This document shows positions 46,319 to 56,813 of a stretch of DNA of 64,000 nucleotides, piece after piece. The notes below the pieces were generated by a model. The model had not been told where the DNA came from, searched no databases, and saw nothing but the letters and a program-made list of their open reading frames with translations. The position numbers and the translations under genes were made by a program. Each line of letters begins with the position of its first letter. Position 1 is the stretch's first letter. Source of the stretch: Brachypodium distachyon (Eukaryota; Streptophyta; Magnoliopsida; Poales; Poaceae); the NCBI RefSeq assembly GCF_000005505.3, contig NC_016131.3:52747355-52811354 (forward strand), read 5' to 3'.

Positions 46319-48936
46319 GGCGATCCCCCGGTCTCGTGCTCCTGCTCTGCGGAGGCGAATTTTTTTTCTTAGCCGATTTGGTTCGTTGGGGAAGAACAGC
46401 CGCAGACTCGAGCCTTCGAGAGAGTGAGAGAAGGAAGGCTTTCTTCGGCTCCACAGTCTCTGTCTCATGAGCCCACCTGTCAGACAGTTCCGATCAAAAA
46501 ATGGCTGACCCCGAAGGTTACCTGCTCTGTTCTCGAGCTCTCCACCCAAAACCTTCGCGTCCACCGCCGCACCATGCGGTCGGCGCTGTCATTTAGTGTC
46601 AACATTAGTGAATACCGAAAAAGTTGGTAAGCATTTTCTCCGTTTCTAAAATTTAGGTTCCCAATCAAAAACCACCTGTCCCCTAGCTTCGTGTGGTTGA
46701 TCTGACACCAAGAGGCGGGAGAACCGCGAATCAAATGTTTAGATTGAAATCCAAGGCTGCGTTTAGGTTAGAACATTGAAATCCAAGGCTGCGTCTAGGT
46801 TAGATTTGTATGTTCATGATGACAACACAAATGGTGGCTAACGTTAACGATGCATGGATCCTTTAGAGCCTACGATGTGGTCCCTTGAATTGGCGTTTTT
46901 GGTTCGGCATGTTATATCTCTAGATGTTTTGGTTCCACTTTGAGGCAACAAAGATGATGGCTCCATAAAAATTGTTTTTATCAATAGTTCTCTACTTTTG
47001 TTCTCCTGTGTTCCTTGTCGTCTTCTTGATAATACGGCGACGAAGCAGTGGTTCAACGCATGCCTTACGAATCGGTCACAATGCGGTCAACAATCTTTGA
47101 TTCTCACGTTTGGTGCGGGTGGCTCATGCACCTATTTCAAAACCTTTAATGTTAGTATAATTTATGCAAGTATGATCTTCTGCGACATCTTTGCTGGATT
47201 CATGGAGAAACTTCAACACGTAAAAGATAGACCTTGCAGTAACTTTACAAGACTTTTATGTATTTTCCAATTTCATTAGAAATCTTGGTTGTTAATTTTT
47301 GCTTCGGTTGTTTGATCTCACATACTCTGTTTCATTCATCAATAACATCCGATCGTTTGTGAACAAAATTGTTCTCCCGGCTCACAGACTCACAAACGTC
47401 GGAACAATCTACAAAGACACACGGAGGTGCCACACAAAAGAAACAATCATGCAAAACTTTGCCCCGATACTATGACCTCCTTAAGGCCCCATTCGGTTGT
47501 GCTCCGCCCGGTGGGGATCAAGAGGAATTGTTGGGACTTCAATTCAATTTTCCTTCAGTCCCCCTCAATCTATTGCAATACTTGCAGGGATTTTAACAAC
47601 CGAATAACGGAATGAGGCCTAAGCCGGGAAGGGTTGGATCCAGCAGGGAGAAACTAGGTTGGGCTAACCTTCAGACCGCGCCGAGGAAACAATCCAATTT
47701 TCCTAAAAAAAAGAAAAGGAAAGGAAACAAATCGAAATGACGATTGTTCTAAAGAAAAACCGGCTCGTTGCATCTCCTAAAGTTCACACGTTGGCACTTT
47801 GGCAGTGACATGCTCACTCCCGTCTGCAATAGACACTTTCTTTACCAAATTCCCGTTTGCTCAATTTCATCCTAGATCAAATTCTCGGTCTCATCTTTAA
47901 ATCTTGGGCAAAAATTCATCCTAGGCTCCTAGCCAACCCAATCATTTTTCTCGTTCATAAGAATTTTCCCATGAAGAACTCGACGCTTTGGAAAACTGAC
48001 CGTAACTCGGTTCATCCTCTCTTCCCTATCTCTCCACTCTCTCTTTCCATCAGCTGCTTCTTTTTTGGGCTTGAATATGAATATGACGCACATCCAGGAC
48101 GGTGGGTACGCAATGGGATCCAACTCATCTCATGAGTGCCGCACAAATGGTTACATTAATCTTTGTTGTCAAAATCGGAACAACACATCACATAATTTGG
48201 CTAGTACATTATTATCACACCCAATCACTATCACGCCGGTCACTGTCACACCTTGAATTCGCCCTTAAATGATACTCGCGTTCCATGAGCTTCAGGCTAA
48301 CTTACCAAAGGCATGGAAAATTGGCTTTGCCATTTGGAAAGGGCAAAAACCTTGATGACCTGCAGCTCAGGGCAGATCTCTGACCAAGTGGAAATGCCCC
48401 CTTTTTCGATGAGTATCTTCAGTAAGTTGAGTATCACAGTCCCAGTGAGTCACACACAACACAAGCTCGCGTCCTATCTGAATGAACAGGGAAAACTTTC
48501 CAAGGAACTTTTACAGAGAAATTATTTGAACGGTTCAAATCTGGCTGGATTCAGGGCGGGAATGGGTTATGAATGAGATTAGGCTCCATGAGACAATCAA
48601 TCATACTTATTCAGAAGAAAGAAAGGTCATGAAAAATGAAAGGAATTTTCGCAAGGAAGGTCGTCAGTTGCTACTAGTAAGGTATTATAGGTACATTGCT
48701 AATGACTACGGAGTAAGTCTCAAAATGTTCTTACAATACCAATATACGATTACAAGATGGTACAAGCCAGCAAAAGAAAAAGAAAAAGTATCCTTATAAA
48801 CGCTGTACAATTACGATCCATGGATTCAGTAAACACACATCTTGGGCATGCATATATAGATAAAATCGAGGGGGGGAAAGGGAAAGGAAAATTGATGGTT
48901 CTTGATGGAGAAGAAGACTGGGATGCATGGGCATGG
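46319..48936. other. Intergenic: F-box promoter and remorin 3' flank
   Basis: No gene is recognised in this 2.6-kb gap. A 31-bp tandem duplication ('attgaaatccaaggctgc' plus 'gt(t/c)taggttag') lies at about 46743-46804. Short open frames near 47.0-48.6 kb have no recognisable motifs. Confidence 0.5.
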
Positions 48937-49830
48937 CTAGGAGAAGGAGAAGAAGGATCGCTTGGTGGGCACCCTGCCGACGGCCTTCATGAAGTTGGCG
49001 AGCTCCATGACCTTGGCCGTCTTGGTCCCGCGCGCCGCTTCCGCCGACGCCCGCCTCTCCTCCGCCTTCCGCCGCGCCCGGGCCACTTCGTTCTGCGCTT
49101 TCTCCATCGCCTTGGCCCGCTCCTCCTCCAGCTTCCTCTGCACCCCATCAGTTAATTGATCGATTAACTCGATCACGGCGCCCAATTCCAACAGAAATAC
49201 ACGAGCAGAGAAGGAATCAATGGAATTAGCTAGTACCTCGATCTTGTTGAGGTGGGCGGTGGCCTTTTGGATCTGCTGGGTCTCCCAGCCGTTGATGACG
49301 ACCTCCTCCCGCTTGAACTTGTTGTTGACCTTGGCCACCTCCTCCGCCTGCCACGCCGCCACCTTCGCCTCCGCCTCCTCCTTCTTCACCTGCCGCACCT
49401 CCACCACCTCCGTCGACGTCGCTGCCGCAGGCGCAGGCGCAGGCGGCGGGCAGCTGGTGGTGTCTTCCTCCTCCGTCGTCACGATGGCCAGCGGGTTCCT
49501 CTCCGCCGACGGCGGCTCGTGCTCGCCGATGCGCGCGAGCTGCAGGTCGCTGCTGTTGCTGGCGCCCCCGGCGGAGGCGGAGTAGTAGGTGTCCCCCGCG
49601 TCCACCATGGCGGTGAACTCGCGGCTCATGGTGGCCATGAACTGCTCGTCCGAGTAGGAGGAGAGCGAGCGCTGGCTGGCCGCGTCCCAGGAAGGCTGGC
49701 GCAGCGGCGGCGGCGGGGCCGGGGACGGGTGGATGTCGCGGAAAGTCGTGCCGTCGGCGTCCACGTCGACCTCGTCCTCCGCCGGGGCCGACGGCGTCGC
49801 CAGCCGCTGCTGCTGCACGCTCTCCGCCAT
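48937..49830 (-). CDS. Group 4 remorin
   Basis: Remorins are plant-specific proteins that sit on the inner plasma membrane in nanodomains and affect signalling and pathogen responses. Exons on the minus strand: 49830-49237 and 49137-48937, giving 264 aa when spliced. The variable N terminus contains TFRDIHPSPAPPPPLRQPSW, SYSDEQFMATMSREFTAMVD and the NPLAIV box. The C-terminal remorin domain starts near KKEEAEAKVAAWQAEEVAKV and is predicted coiled coil, with FKREEVVINGWE, then KIE|RKLEEERAKAMEKAQN, and ends KRSFFSFS. From memory the NPLAIV and KRSFFSFS signatures match group 4 remorins such as Arabidopsis REM4.2. Oddly, the 99-nt intron is a multiple of three and has no in-frame stop, so retention would give a 297-aa form. 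Confidence 0.93.
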   Translation of the reverse strand: MAESVQQQRLATPSAPAEDEVDVDADGTTFRDIHPSPAPPPPLRQPSWDAASQRSLSSYSDEQFMATMSREFTAMVDAGDTYYSASAGGASNSSDLQLARIGEHEPPSAERNPLAIVTTEEEDTTSCPPPAPAPAAATSTEVVEVRQVKKEEAEAKVAAWQAEEVAKVNNKFKREEVVINGWETQQIQKATAHLNKIEVLANSIDSFSARVFLLELGAVIELIDQLTDGVQRKLEEERAKAMEKAQNEVARARRKAEERRASAEAARGTKTAKVMELANFMKAVGRVPTKRSFFSFS

Positions 49831-50224
49831 GGTTGAGGCCGATCGGATCGGATCAAAGCGGGGGAGTTGTCGAGCTGAGAACCGCGTCGATGGAATTGGA
49901 TAGGATCGAGTGGAGTGGAGCGGCCGACCCAGTCCTGTTCTTGGGGATGGAGTTGGTGCGAGTGGAGCCGCAGGGGGAAGGAATGGGAGGACGAAAAGGG
50001 GAGAGAGGCGGCTGGTGCACGGCAGAGAGGGGTGTGTGCGATGACCGATGACTCATCCGCTGACGTGTGGCGGCGACACGTACTCAAAGTCCAGTGTGTG
50101 TTGTGACGCGTCCAAAGATCATTGTTTGCCTTGACGTGGGCCTTTTCTTCCCGATCGTCGCTAGTCCACTTTTTTCCGTATCCGCAAAAATTATCCGATC
50201 ATCTTAAAACAAAATTCACCCGAC

Positions 50225-50466
50225 CCGAGTTACTTGTGATGAAACCCACGCTGGTTCAGCTCTCCGACTTGATGTCGGTGCTCGCATTTTTCTGAATTTA
50301 TTTTAAGATCTAACCGGCGTTGTGTTTTAAGTGGAAGTGATGTATCCGTCAATCTCAAGATGATGTGCTGGACCAGTCTCTCGGAAGTGCTCCTAGGGAT
50401 AGGGTGAGTGAGCGTGCGTACTTGTGAGCGTCTGCGTCTGTACTGTGTTTTCTCAAAAGAAAAAAT
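50225..50466 (+). mobile_element. LINE 3' tail, copy 2
   Basis: It shares the order of blocks with 8350-8532: 'gatctaaccggcgttgtg', 'gtatccgtcaatctcaagat', 'agggatagggtgagtgagcg', then 'gtctgtactgtgttttctc' and an A-rich end. It is the better preserved of the two copies. Confidence 0.55.
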
Positions 50467-50539
50467 TACCTGACCAGCCACCTTCCTTATCTTCGGACCG
50501 GGTTTTAAACTTAATTTTCTTATCTCCCATGACATATTG

Positions 50540-50820
50540 TGTTTTGTTTGACACAAACTGGTCCTTTATGGAGGAACCACAATACATTGTCTGGAAGATT
50601 TGGAAAACCAGAAATGCATTCCTTTCCATTTGATACTGCAGCTGTTATCTTGACTTGTGCAATCATCTTGACTTGTGGGCGATTCTACGAAAGAAATCAA
50701 CGAAAACTGGAGGAGAGAGCGCAGAAGTTCAAATGGATGATCTCAGAGACATATGATCCACGTCATGGCTGGACGCCACATTCAGGAGCATCGCTGCATG
50801 ATGTTGTTGGATGTAATTGA
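50540..50820 (+). pseudogene. Possible LINE reverse-transcriptase C-terminal relic
   Basis: Reading frames here give YIVWKIWKTRNAF followed, in another frame, by FDTAAVILTC and RKLEERAQKFKW. The IWK.RNAF wording recalls the zinc-finger/RNase-H end of plant LINE ORF2 proteins. The reading frame must switch to join the two parts, so it is not intact. The assignment is tentative; a short orphan gene cannot be excluded. Confidence 0.3.
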
Positions 50821-51149
50821 CGTGGATTTCAGTTTGGAGACTTGTTTTGCTTTTCTGTAATCCTTGTTTTCCATATTGGAACTTCGATAACCCGTCGTTG
50901 TATTTTCTATTTCAAACTAGATCTTGTAAAACTATTGATGATCTCTTTAACAGAAACGGATGGGTTTTTTTTAACTTGAATTTGGTTATCTCTGACGCAT
51001 AGAAGACCAGAATCCTATTGCATGTAATTGAAACTTCAAAAGTACAAGCCAAGGACAAAAACAAAAAAGAACAAACAAGTAAACAAGAACCATAGAAAGC
51101 TAAGCAATGTAGACTGTGGAGGAAGAACGTCTGTTTTAGTTTTCTGTTA

Positions 51150-51258
51150 CTCCCTCCGGCCGGAATTACTTGTCGAAATATTGCATGTATCTAGACGCTT
51201 TTTACACATAGATACATTCGTATTTGAGCATGAGACAAGTAATACCGGTCGGAGGGAG
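51150..51258. mobile_element. Stowaway MITE
   Basis: Perfect ends 'ctccctccggccggaattac' and the reverse complement of 'gtaataccggtcggagggag' are flanked by TA. The interior 'atgtatctagacgcttttta' is shared with the copies at 19182 and 31446. Confidence 0.85.
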
Positions 51259-51914
51259 TATTTTGTTTCTGTGGCCGTTGGATCCGAAAAGAACGTGCTT
51301 GAATATTTTTTTTGAGGAAATACATGCTTGATTTTCCCATATACCATGCCATCCCATCGCATCGGTAGCTCATTCTCATCGTGACAATGACACAGTCAGA
51401 ATTTTTGAAACCCCCAACAATACCATATAGTTTTGTTAAAAATAATCACATCAACACACGTGCTACGTAACTATGGTGCCCGAAATATTTCAATTGAAAC
51501 AGTTCCACACTCGAAAAATGTGAATACTGTTGGATTTAAATCTAAAGTGAACTACGTCCGATTTGTATATAATCATGGTATGATTTTTGTTTCTTGTTTA
51601 CTGAAGTTTTTTTTTTTCAAATAACCTTAGTTGATTTAGATTTTCATGATTTCTTGAGATCTTATCGATCGATATCTTTCGAACTTATCACATATGTTCT
51701 CCCTAGTTTAAATGACATTCAAATGTTCACCGCAAAAAAATGACATTTAAATATATGTTTTAGTGGTCGACTTGTCAAACAAGATTAAAACATTTTTGAA
51801 ACAATGATGCTTGGTCACATATAGTAATATGAACACATCACCATATGATATGGTATTTAAAAGTTAATAAAATCAAATACTAATACTAATAAATTCCGTT
51901 TTCTGACTTTACTA

Positions 51915-51978
51915 CTCCCTCCGACCCATACTACATGTCGCAGATTTAGCAGTGACAAGTAATTCTGGCCGGAGGGAG
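51915..51978. mobile_element. Internally deleted Stowaway MITE (64 bp)
   Basis: Ends 'ctccctccgacccatactac' and 'ttctggccggagggag' next to TA flank only about 25 bp of interior, so most of the centre is lost. Confidence 0.75.
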
Positions 51979-52251
51979 TAACAAAATTAAGGACTGTGTG
52001 GTGATGGGGAGAGTGACCACCGACTAGGCGTGGTTTTTTCCCTCCTACGCACAACACGGGTTGGGCCTAGAGAGTGGAGAGAACCAGAGACTAGGCCGAA
52101 CCGAGGGTAAAACATGCATGAACTAACCCAAATAAATTCAGTTTTTAAAAATTTCGGTTTCAATTTAACCGGATTTAATATCTGTTGTTTCGTTTCGGTA
52201 AATGGATTCTCAGATGAAACCAGCCCTTCCAGAGGAACCATACTTTGCTCA

Positions 52252-53689
52252 GAGCATCTCTAGCAGATCTCGTAAAAGGCCCCTATCTGATTTTTAAAAA
52301 CCGTCAGTATGCGGGTTCAGTGAGGAAAAAAGGACCCGACCAGGTTCCGCGAAAAGAATAAATTTTTCAGGTCCTGATCTCGCGAGCCAAAAATCCCCAT
52401 ATAGGGGGGAGGGAGATCGGATTCGCGTGCATACCGCATCGCTCACGGGCGCTTGAGATGAAAATTTCAGCTCGCACACGCTGCTTCCCCTCCGCCATTC
52501 CCGCTGATCTAGTGCCCACGCCACGCTGCCAGATCTCGCCATGGAGTCTCAAGCAGCGTCCAAAACCGATTGCACCGATTTGCGTTACCCATCCCAATTG
52601 CAATAAATTTGCGTTGGTTTCTCACGCGGCTCCCGCCGACGCCTTCTTCGCAACACACAATTTTGTGGTTGTTTGTATTGTTGTAGGATCGGATTGCAAT
52701 GGAGAAGTACAAGCAAATGCCGGCTTCAAATTGTAGGCCTTTCGTACTCCATCATTGTTGGAAGGTTCTAGAGCATAGCGAGAAATGAATATTGGGGGAT
52801 GAAGAAACCCCCAAAGAAAGGGGCATTTTATTGAATTGGATGATGATGATGAGGACGAGGATAGTGATGCACCGACGGGTGGAAGGAACATGCGAAAGTT
52901 GGATGGAAGGGAAAAGGAGACTGAAAAATTGAAGAAACAAGGCGAGACCTCAAGTTTGACGGCCAAATTCGATGAATTGATGAAATTGAAAGAGGTTGCC
53001 GTGGCTAATAAATTGGATGTCGAACTTGCATTGGCTGCTGACAAGAAGCATGCAGACAAATTACAAAAGTGACTATCGGTGAAAGAAGTGGAGGAACGCA
53101 GGACTGCAATAGAAGAAGAGATGATGAAGTTAAGCTTGCAAGCTTGCACTTGAGGAGAGCAAAATGGCAAAGGAATTGGAGGCGCAGGAGATTTTTTTTT
53201 AATGATGATCGATCCTAGCGAGCTTGATGAACTCGCACGCGAGTGGTGGCAGATGAGAAGGGAGGAGATCATGGATCATCAACGCCAAGCTAGAGCCGCA
53301 GTTGCTGCCGCCGCTGCTGCCAATGCTCCACTGGAAGCTGCTGATCGTGAAGGAGAAGACAATATTGCTTAATTGCTTTATCGATCCATATTTGTGCCAA
53401 CTCTGATGCACTATGTCTCATTGATGATGCACAACTATTTTGTGAGCTGCGAACTGTTGAACTATCAAACTGATGAACTGTCGAAATGTTAATTTTATTT
53501 TTACCGATCCAGATTTACATATTTGCAAACCCCGTGCAGAACAGATCCCACAAACAGCCCTGAACTGGTATTTTGGTCCAGTTTGCGGGCTCTGTTCTGT
53601 CCGGGTCAATTTCATACCGAAAAATAAGGATTTGTACACCGCATATGTGTTTTTGCGGATCTGATTACGGGGATCTGCCAGAGATGCTC
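52252..53689. mobile_element. Decayed Harbinger-like DNA transposon
   Basis: The left end GAGCATCTCTAGCAGATC (from 52252) mirrors the right end, GATCTGCCAGAGATGCTC, which finishes at 53689. The match extends to about 24 bp with a few differences. The flanking trinucleotides are TCA and TCG, an imperfect 3-bp duplication consistent with PIF/Harbinger. Inside is a broken gene of the trihelix/NAM-associated type, which I take to be the element's ORF1. No transposase ORF2 remains, so the element is non-autonomous and about 1.44 kb. Confidence 0.6.
52686..53372 (+). pseudogene. Broken NAM-associated/Harbinger ORF1-type gene
   Basis: After an acceptor-like TTGTAG, the frame reads IAMEKYKQMP and HHCWKVLEHSEK, matching the 'HCW.+L' step of plant Myb/trihelix ORF1 proteins, then hits a stop. 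It continues in another frame with FIELDDDDEDEDSDAP, KEVAVANKLDVELALAADKK, and then a TGA at about 53070. Further blocks (SVKEVEERRTAIEEEMMKL, then MIDPSELDELAREWWQMRRE) follow after another stop and a frameshift. At least three disruptions make it a pseudogene. The family link is from memory of NAM-associated C-terminal domains. Confidence 0.6.
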
Positions 53690-54386
53690 TCGGATAAAAT
53701 AGTACACGTTTTTGCTCAGTATTGCTTCCAGATGGGCCGGTTGGATGGGCCGGGCCTGAAGTTCCTGAACCCAAACAAGTGCAAAGCTCGATAAAACTCC
53801 CCTAATAGGTCCGTGACCCATTTGGGTGAGCCCACCGAAGTAGAATCCCGGCCTATTTGTAGCCACTTCACACTTCTATATTTTTATTTTCTGAATCTCG
53901 TCATTTCATTTTCACACGGGTGAAAAAGATGCAGAGGATCGGAAATGAAAACTCTGCCCTTTTAAAAATAAAGCCGCAATTAAAAAGCTGAGTTTAGTGC
54001 CCATGTGCTCTTTCTCGAATTACCATTTCCACTGCCACTCTGCCAGTGCACGGAATCTGCCGGAGAACAATTTCTGGCTGCACATGAGGTGGTTAGGAAC
54101 TTAGGAAACCAACTTTCCTCCAATCATTATATTAAGAATGTGTTGTTTGATTAATCAGCTGTCTTTGTCACGGTAAAACGAAATGGCAAGTCAATTATGC
54201 ACATGAGTCAAGTGCAGGTCCTGAGCTGTCCTTGATACTGTGCAAATACATGCTGCCATGCATAAGATAATTCTTGTTCGCATTGTTAATTAAGCCCCCA
54301 CTTGGTCTGTTCAAGCATTCCCATCAGCTACACCCATCGAGATTGCGCAGTCAAGACTAGATTAAGATACTCTATAAAAACTAATA

Positions 54387-54438
54387 CTCCCTCCGTTCCA
54401 AAATAACAGACGTGGTCACTTATTTTAGACGGAGGGAG
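54387..54438. mobile_element. Minimal Stowaway-like MITE (52 bp)
   Basis: CTCCCTCCGTTCCAAAATAA at the left and TTATTTTAGACGGAGGGAG at the right are inverted repeats next to TA, with almost no loop. Confidence 0.75.
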
Positions 54439-56637
54439 TACAATGCAATGGAAGGAACGATTCCAACAACTGTTTCAGAGGAGTCCAAATTTTATCTTGT
54501 GTGCATTTTGTTATATACTAATAAGTTTTTTCCTGCAGAGTAATACGAATACCAAAGGATAAACAACATCTACCACGCCGAAAATGAAGAATACAAAAAC
54601 TACTCTAATCACCATCGAACGGTGATTAGTTGGGGAATGGTGGAGAAGCCCAAGGCTACACGTAACGGTTTTGCTGTCGGAATTACAAAAAGGACCCGCC
54701 AACAACCGTGGCCGAGGTGTCGGTGTCGGTGGCGTCCCCTGCCGCGCCCAAACGAGATCCACAAGCGCACCTAACATGCATGCACACGGAAAGAGAAGAG
54801 AGAAACAATCTCTCCCCTGCCCGTGGGCCCGCTCAGCTTGTGTCGGTCAGAAATTTTAGCTAGGGTCACAGAGAATGTTCCAACGTGGCCTGGCTTACCT
54901 AGCTGCTGAGCTCGCAGCGCATAGCTTCATGCTCCACTAATTGGACAGATCTGGTTATATAATACGGAGTAGTAGAGGCTGTCAAGCATGCATTGGTAGT
55001 TAATTCCTACACCATTTCTTCCTTTTCTAGCCATTTACAATTGTGTGTTCAGAATTGTCATGTGTATGGCATGGCATTAATCTCGCAATCACAGTTTGTC
55101 CATGGTGCTCTTGTGTAGTCTCTAATCTTTTTTTTTACTTTCTATCTATTTCTATATATTCAAAACATATACAGGTGTTGATATATATACAAGTACAACT
55201 TGCCACTTTCAACAGCTATTTAGTTGCTTGCTCTGCTAGTGTTGTTGATAACTTTTAATTAGTTAACTGGCTGAAATGGAAAATTGAAAAATACACGCCC
55301 ATCCCCAGGTGCGTTTAGGATTTGAATGCAAATGAATAAGTTATATAGCACATCATATCCTTCCCCGAAGATCCCCTCTCTCTTTTGGACAGATAGAGGA
55401 CCACTTAATATCTCCTACACAACACAGCTAGCTATAGTGCTATACCATTATCTCAAACGACCATTTGCCACAATGCTTTAGTTAAGTTGGTTTGGGTTGC
55501 CGTTTACATCAAAAAGTCACACCACAGTTCCCCGCTAGGCAGTTAAAATCGTTTGAACTTGCACATCCCACCGGCTTGCATTGCTACGCTTCAACTAGAA
55601 ATAGATAAACTGAAAGTTAACACATTTCCTCTTGAAGATTATCTAGTGCTACTTGCTCAAAGAGTAATCAGACACACCATAAATCGAAATGGACCATAAA
55701 TTTTGTTTTAAATTTTACATAGTTGTCACGCATGGTCTTGGCCATAATATGTCACAAGACTGCATCTTCTTCTTTTGGCCATGTACCTCACAGCTAGAAG
55801 GGATCAAAATAAGACATGTTTTTGTTCTGCCGTTCCACCCAAATGAAGCATGATGATTCTTTATTTAAATCCTGTGGACCTAACGGGTTCTGTTGTTTGC
55901 CTGCTTCACCTTGAGTGGTTAGGTTTGAATTTCAGAATGGAGCTTGCAATTTGTTTTACTTGCAAGTTAACTTCCTCAATTTATTAACCTATTTATAATT
56001 TTTGTTCATAAAAGTCAATTTCACTACAGTATATAAACTTTCTATAATTATCTCACTTACAACACTGAAGGTTGTGAACAATGGGAGTAATACCTTTTAT
56101 TCCACTGTCTTAGCTTAATTGCATACATTTTTCCTGCTAATAACCAGACCTTATTTGAGGCTGTAAAAGCCGGTGTGCACCTACCAAATCTCCCTCCGCT
56201 CCAACGCCAGTGATTTCTCTCTGTCGGTGCCCGACGGCCATCTCTCTCTGTCACGCGGGACCCACCTCGCCAGCTCACCTTTCTTCCACCTCCCGCCTCA
56301 CTGGCTCGCACGCTCTCAGCCGATCCAATCCCCCATTAAATTAACCCAAAGCCCACCAAACGCCCCCCTTAAAAATTTAATCAAATAATTAACACCAAGT
56401 CGCGGAGGGATTTGTTAATGGCTAATTAATCGCGCGTCGAAAGCGACAGCGGAACCAACTCACCATTGGTGCCATGTCCTTTTCTCTCTCCCCCCTTTCC
56501 CTCGCCCTCGCCTTCCATTAGTTAAGCGCTGTCTCCCTCGCCACTACTAGTAGCAGCAGCACTCCCCGCGGTCACCCCCACTGCCCCGGAACTCCGCGTG
56601 CTTGGAGGTGCCTTCCCTGGGAGGACTCACTCTCGAG

Positions 56638-56719
56638 GTAGTGCCGCCGCGCCTGTTCCTCGGCGGTTTCTTCTGGCTCCGGTTCGGTTGTTGATCTGCT
56701 TGTTTCTCTTCTCTTGCAG
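56638..56719 (+). other. Putative 5' UTR intron of the CesA gene
   Basis: CTCGAG|GTAGTG at 56638 and CTCTTGCAG| at 56719 form an 82-nt GT-AG intron about 94 nt upstream of the start codon. It is inferred from consensus and the pyrimidine-rich tract before the acceptor. Confidence 0.5.
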
Positions 56720-56813
56720 CGCGGGATGCGGTGCTGATCCGTGCTGGATCTTGGTGGGGGAGGAGCTGGTTGGGCTCGGTTTTCCCGGTGCGGTGTGAAT
56801 CGTTTGCCGCGCC

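Larger units (their letters stand above)
49831..56813. other. Seven-kilobase region between divergent remorin and CesA genes
   Basis: It carries the remorin promoter at the left and the CesA promoter and leader at the right. In between are a LINE tail, a possible LINE coding relic, three Stowaway MITEs and a Harbinger-like element with a pseudogene, listed separately. From 54.5 to 56.4 kb I see only A/T-rich DNA with no recognisable gene or repeat. Confidence 0.5.
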
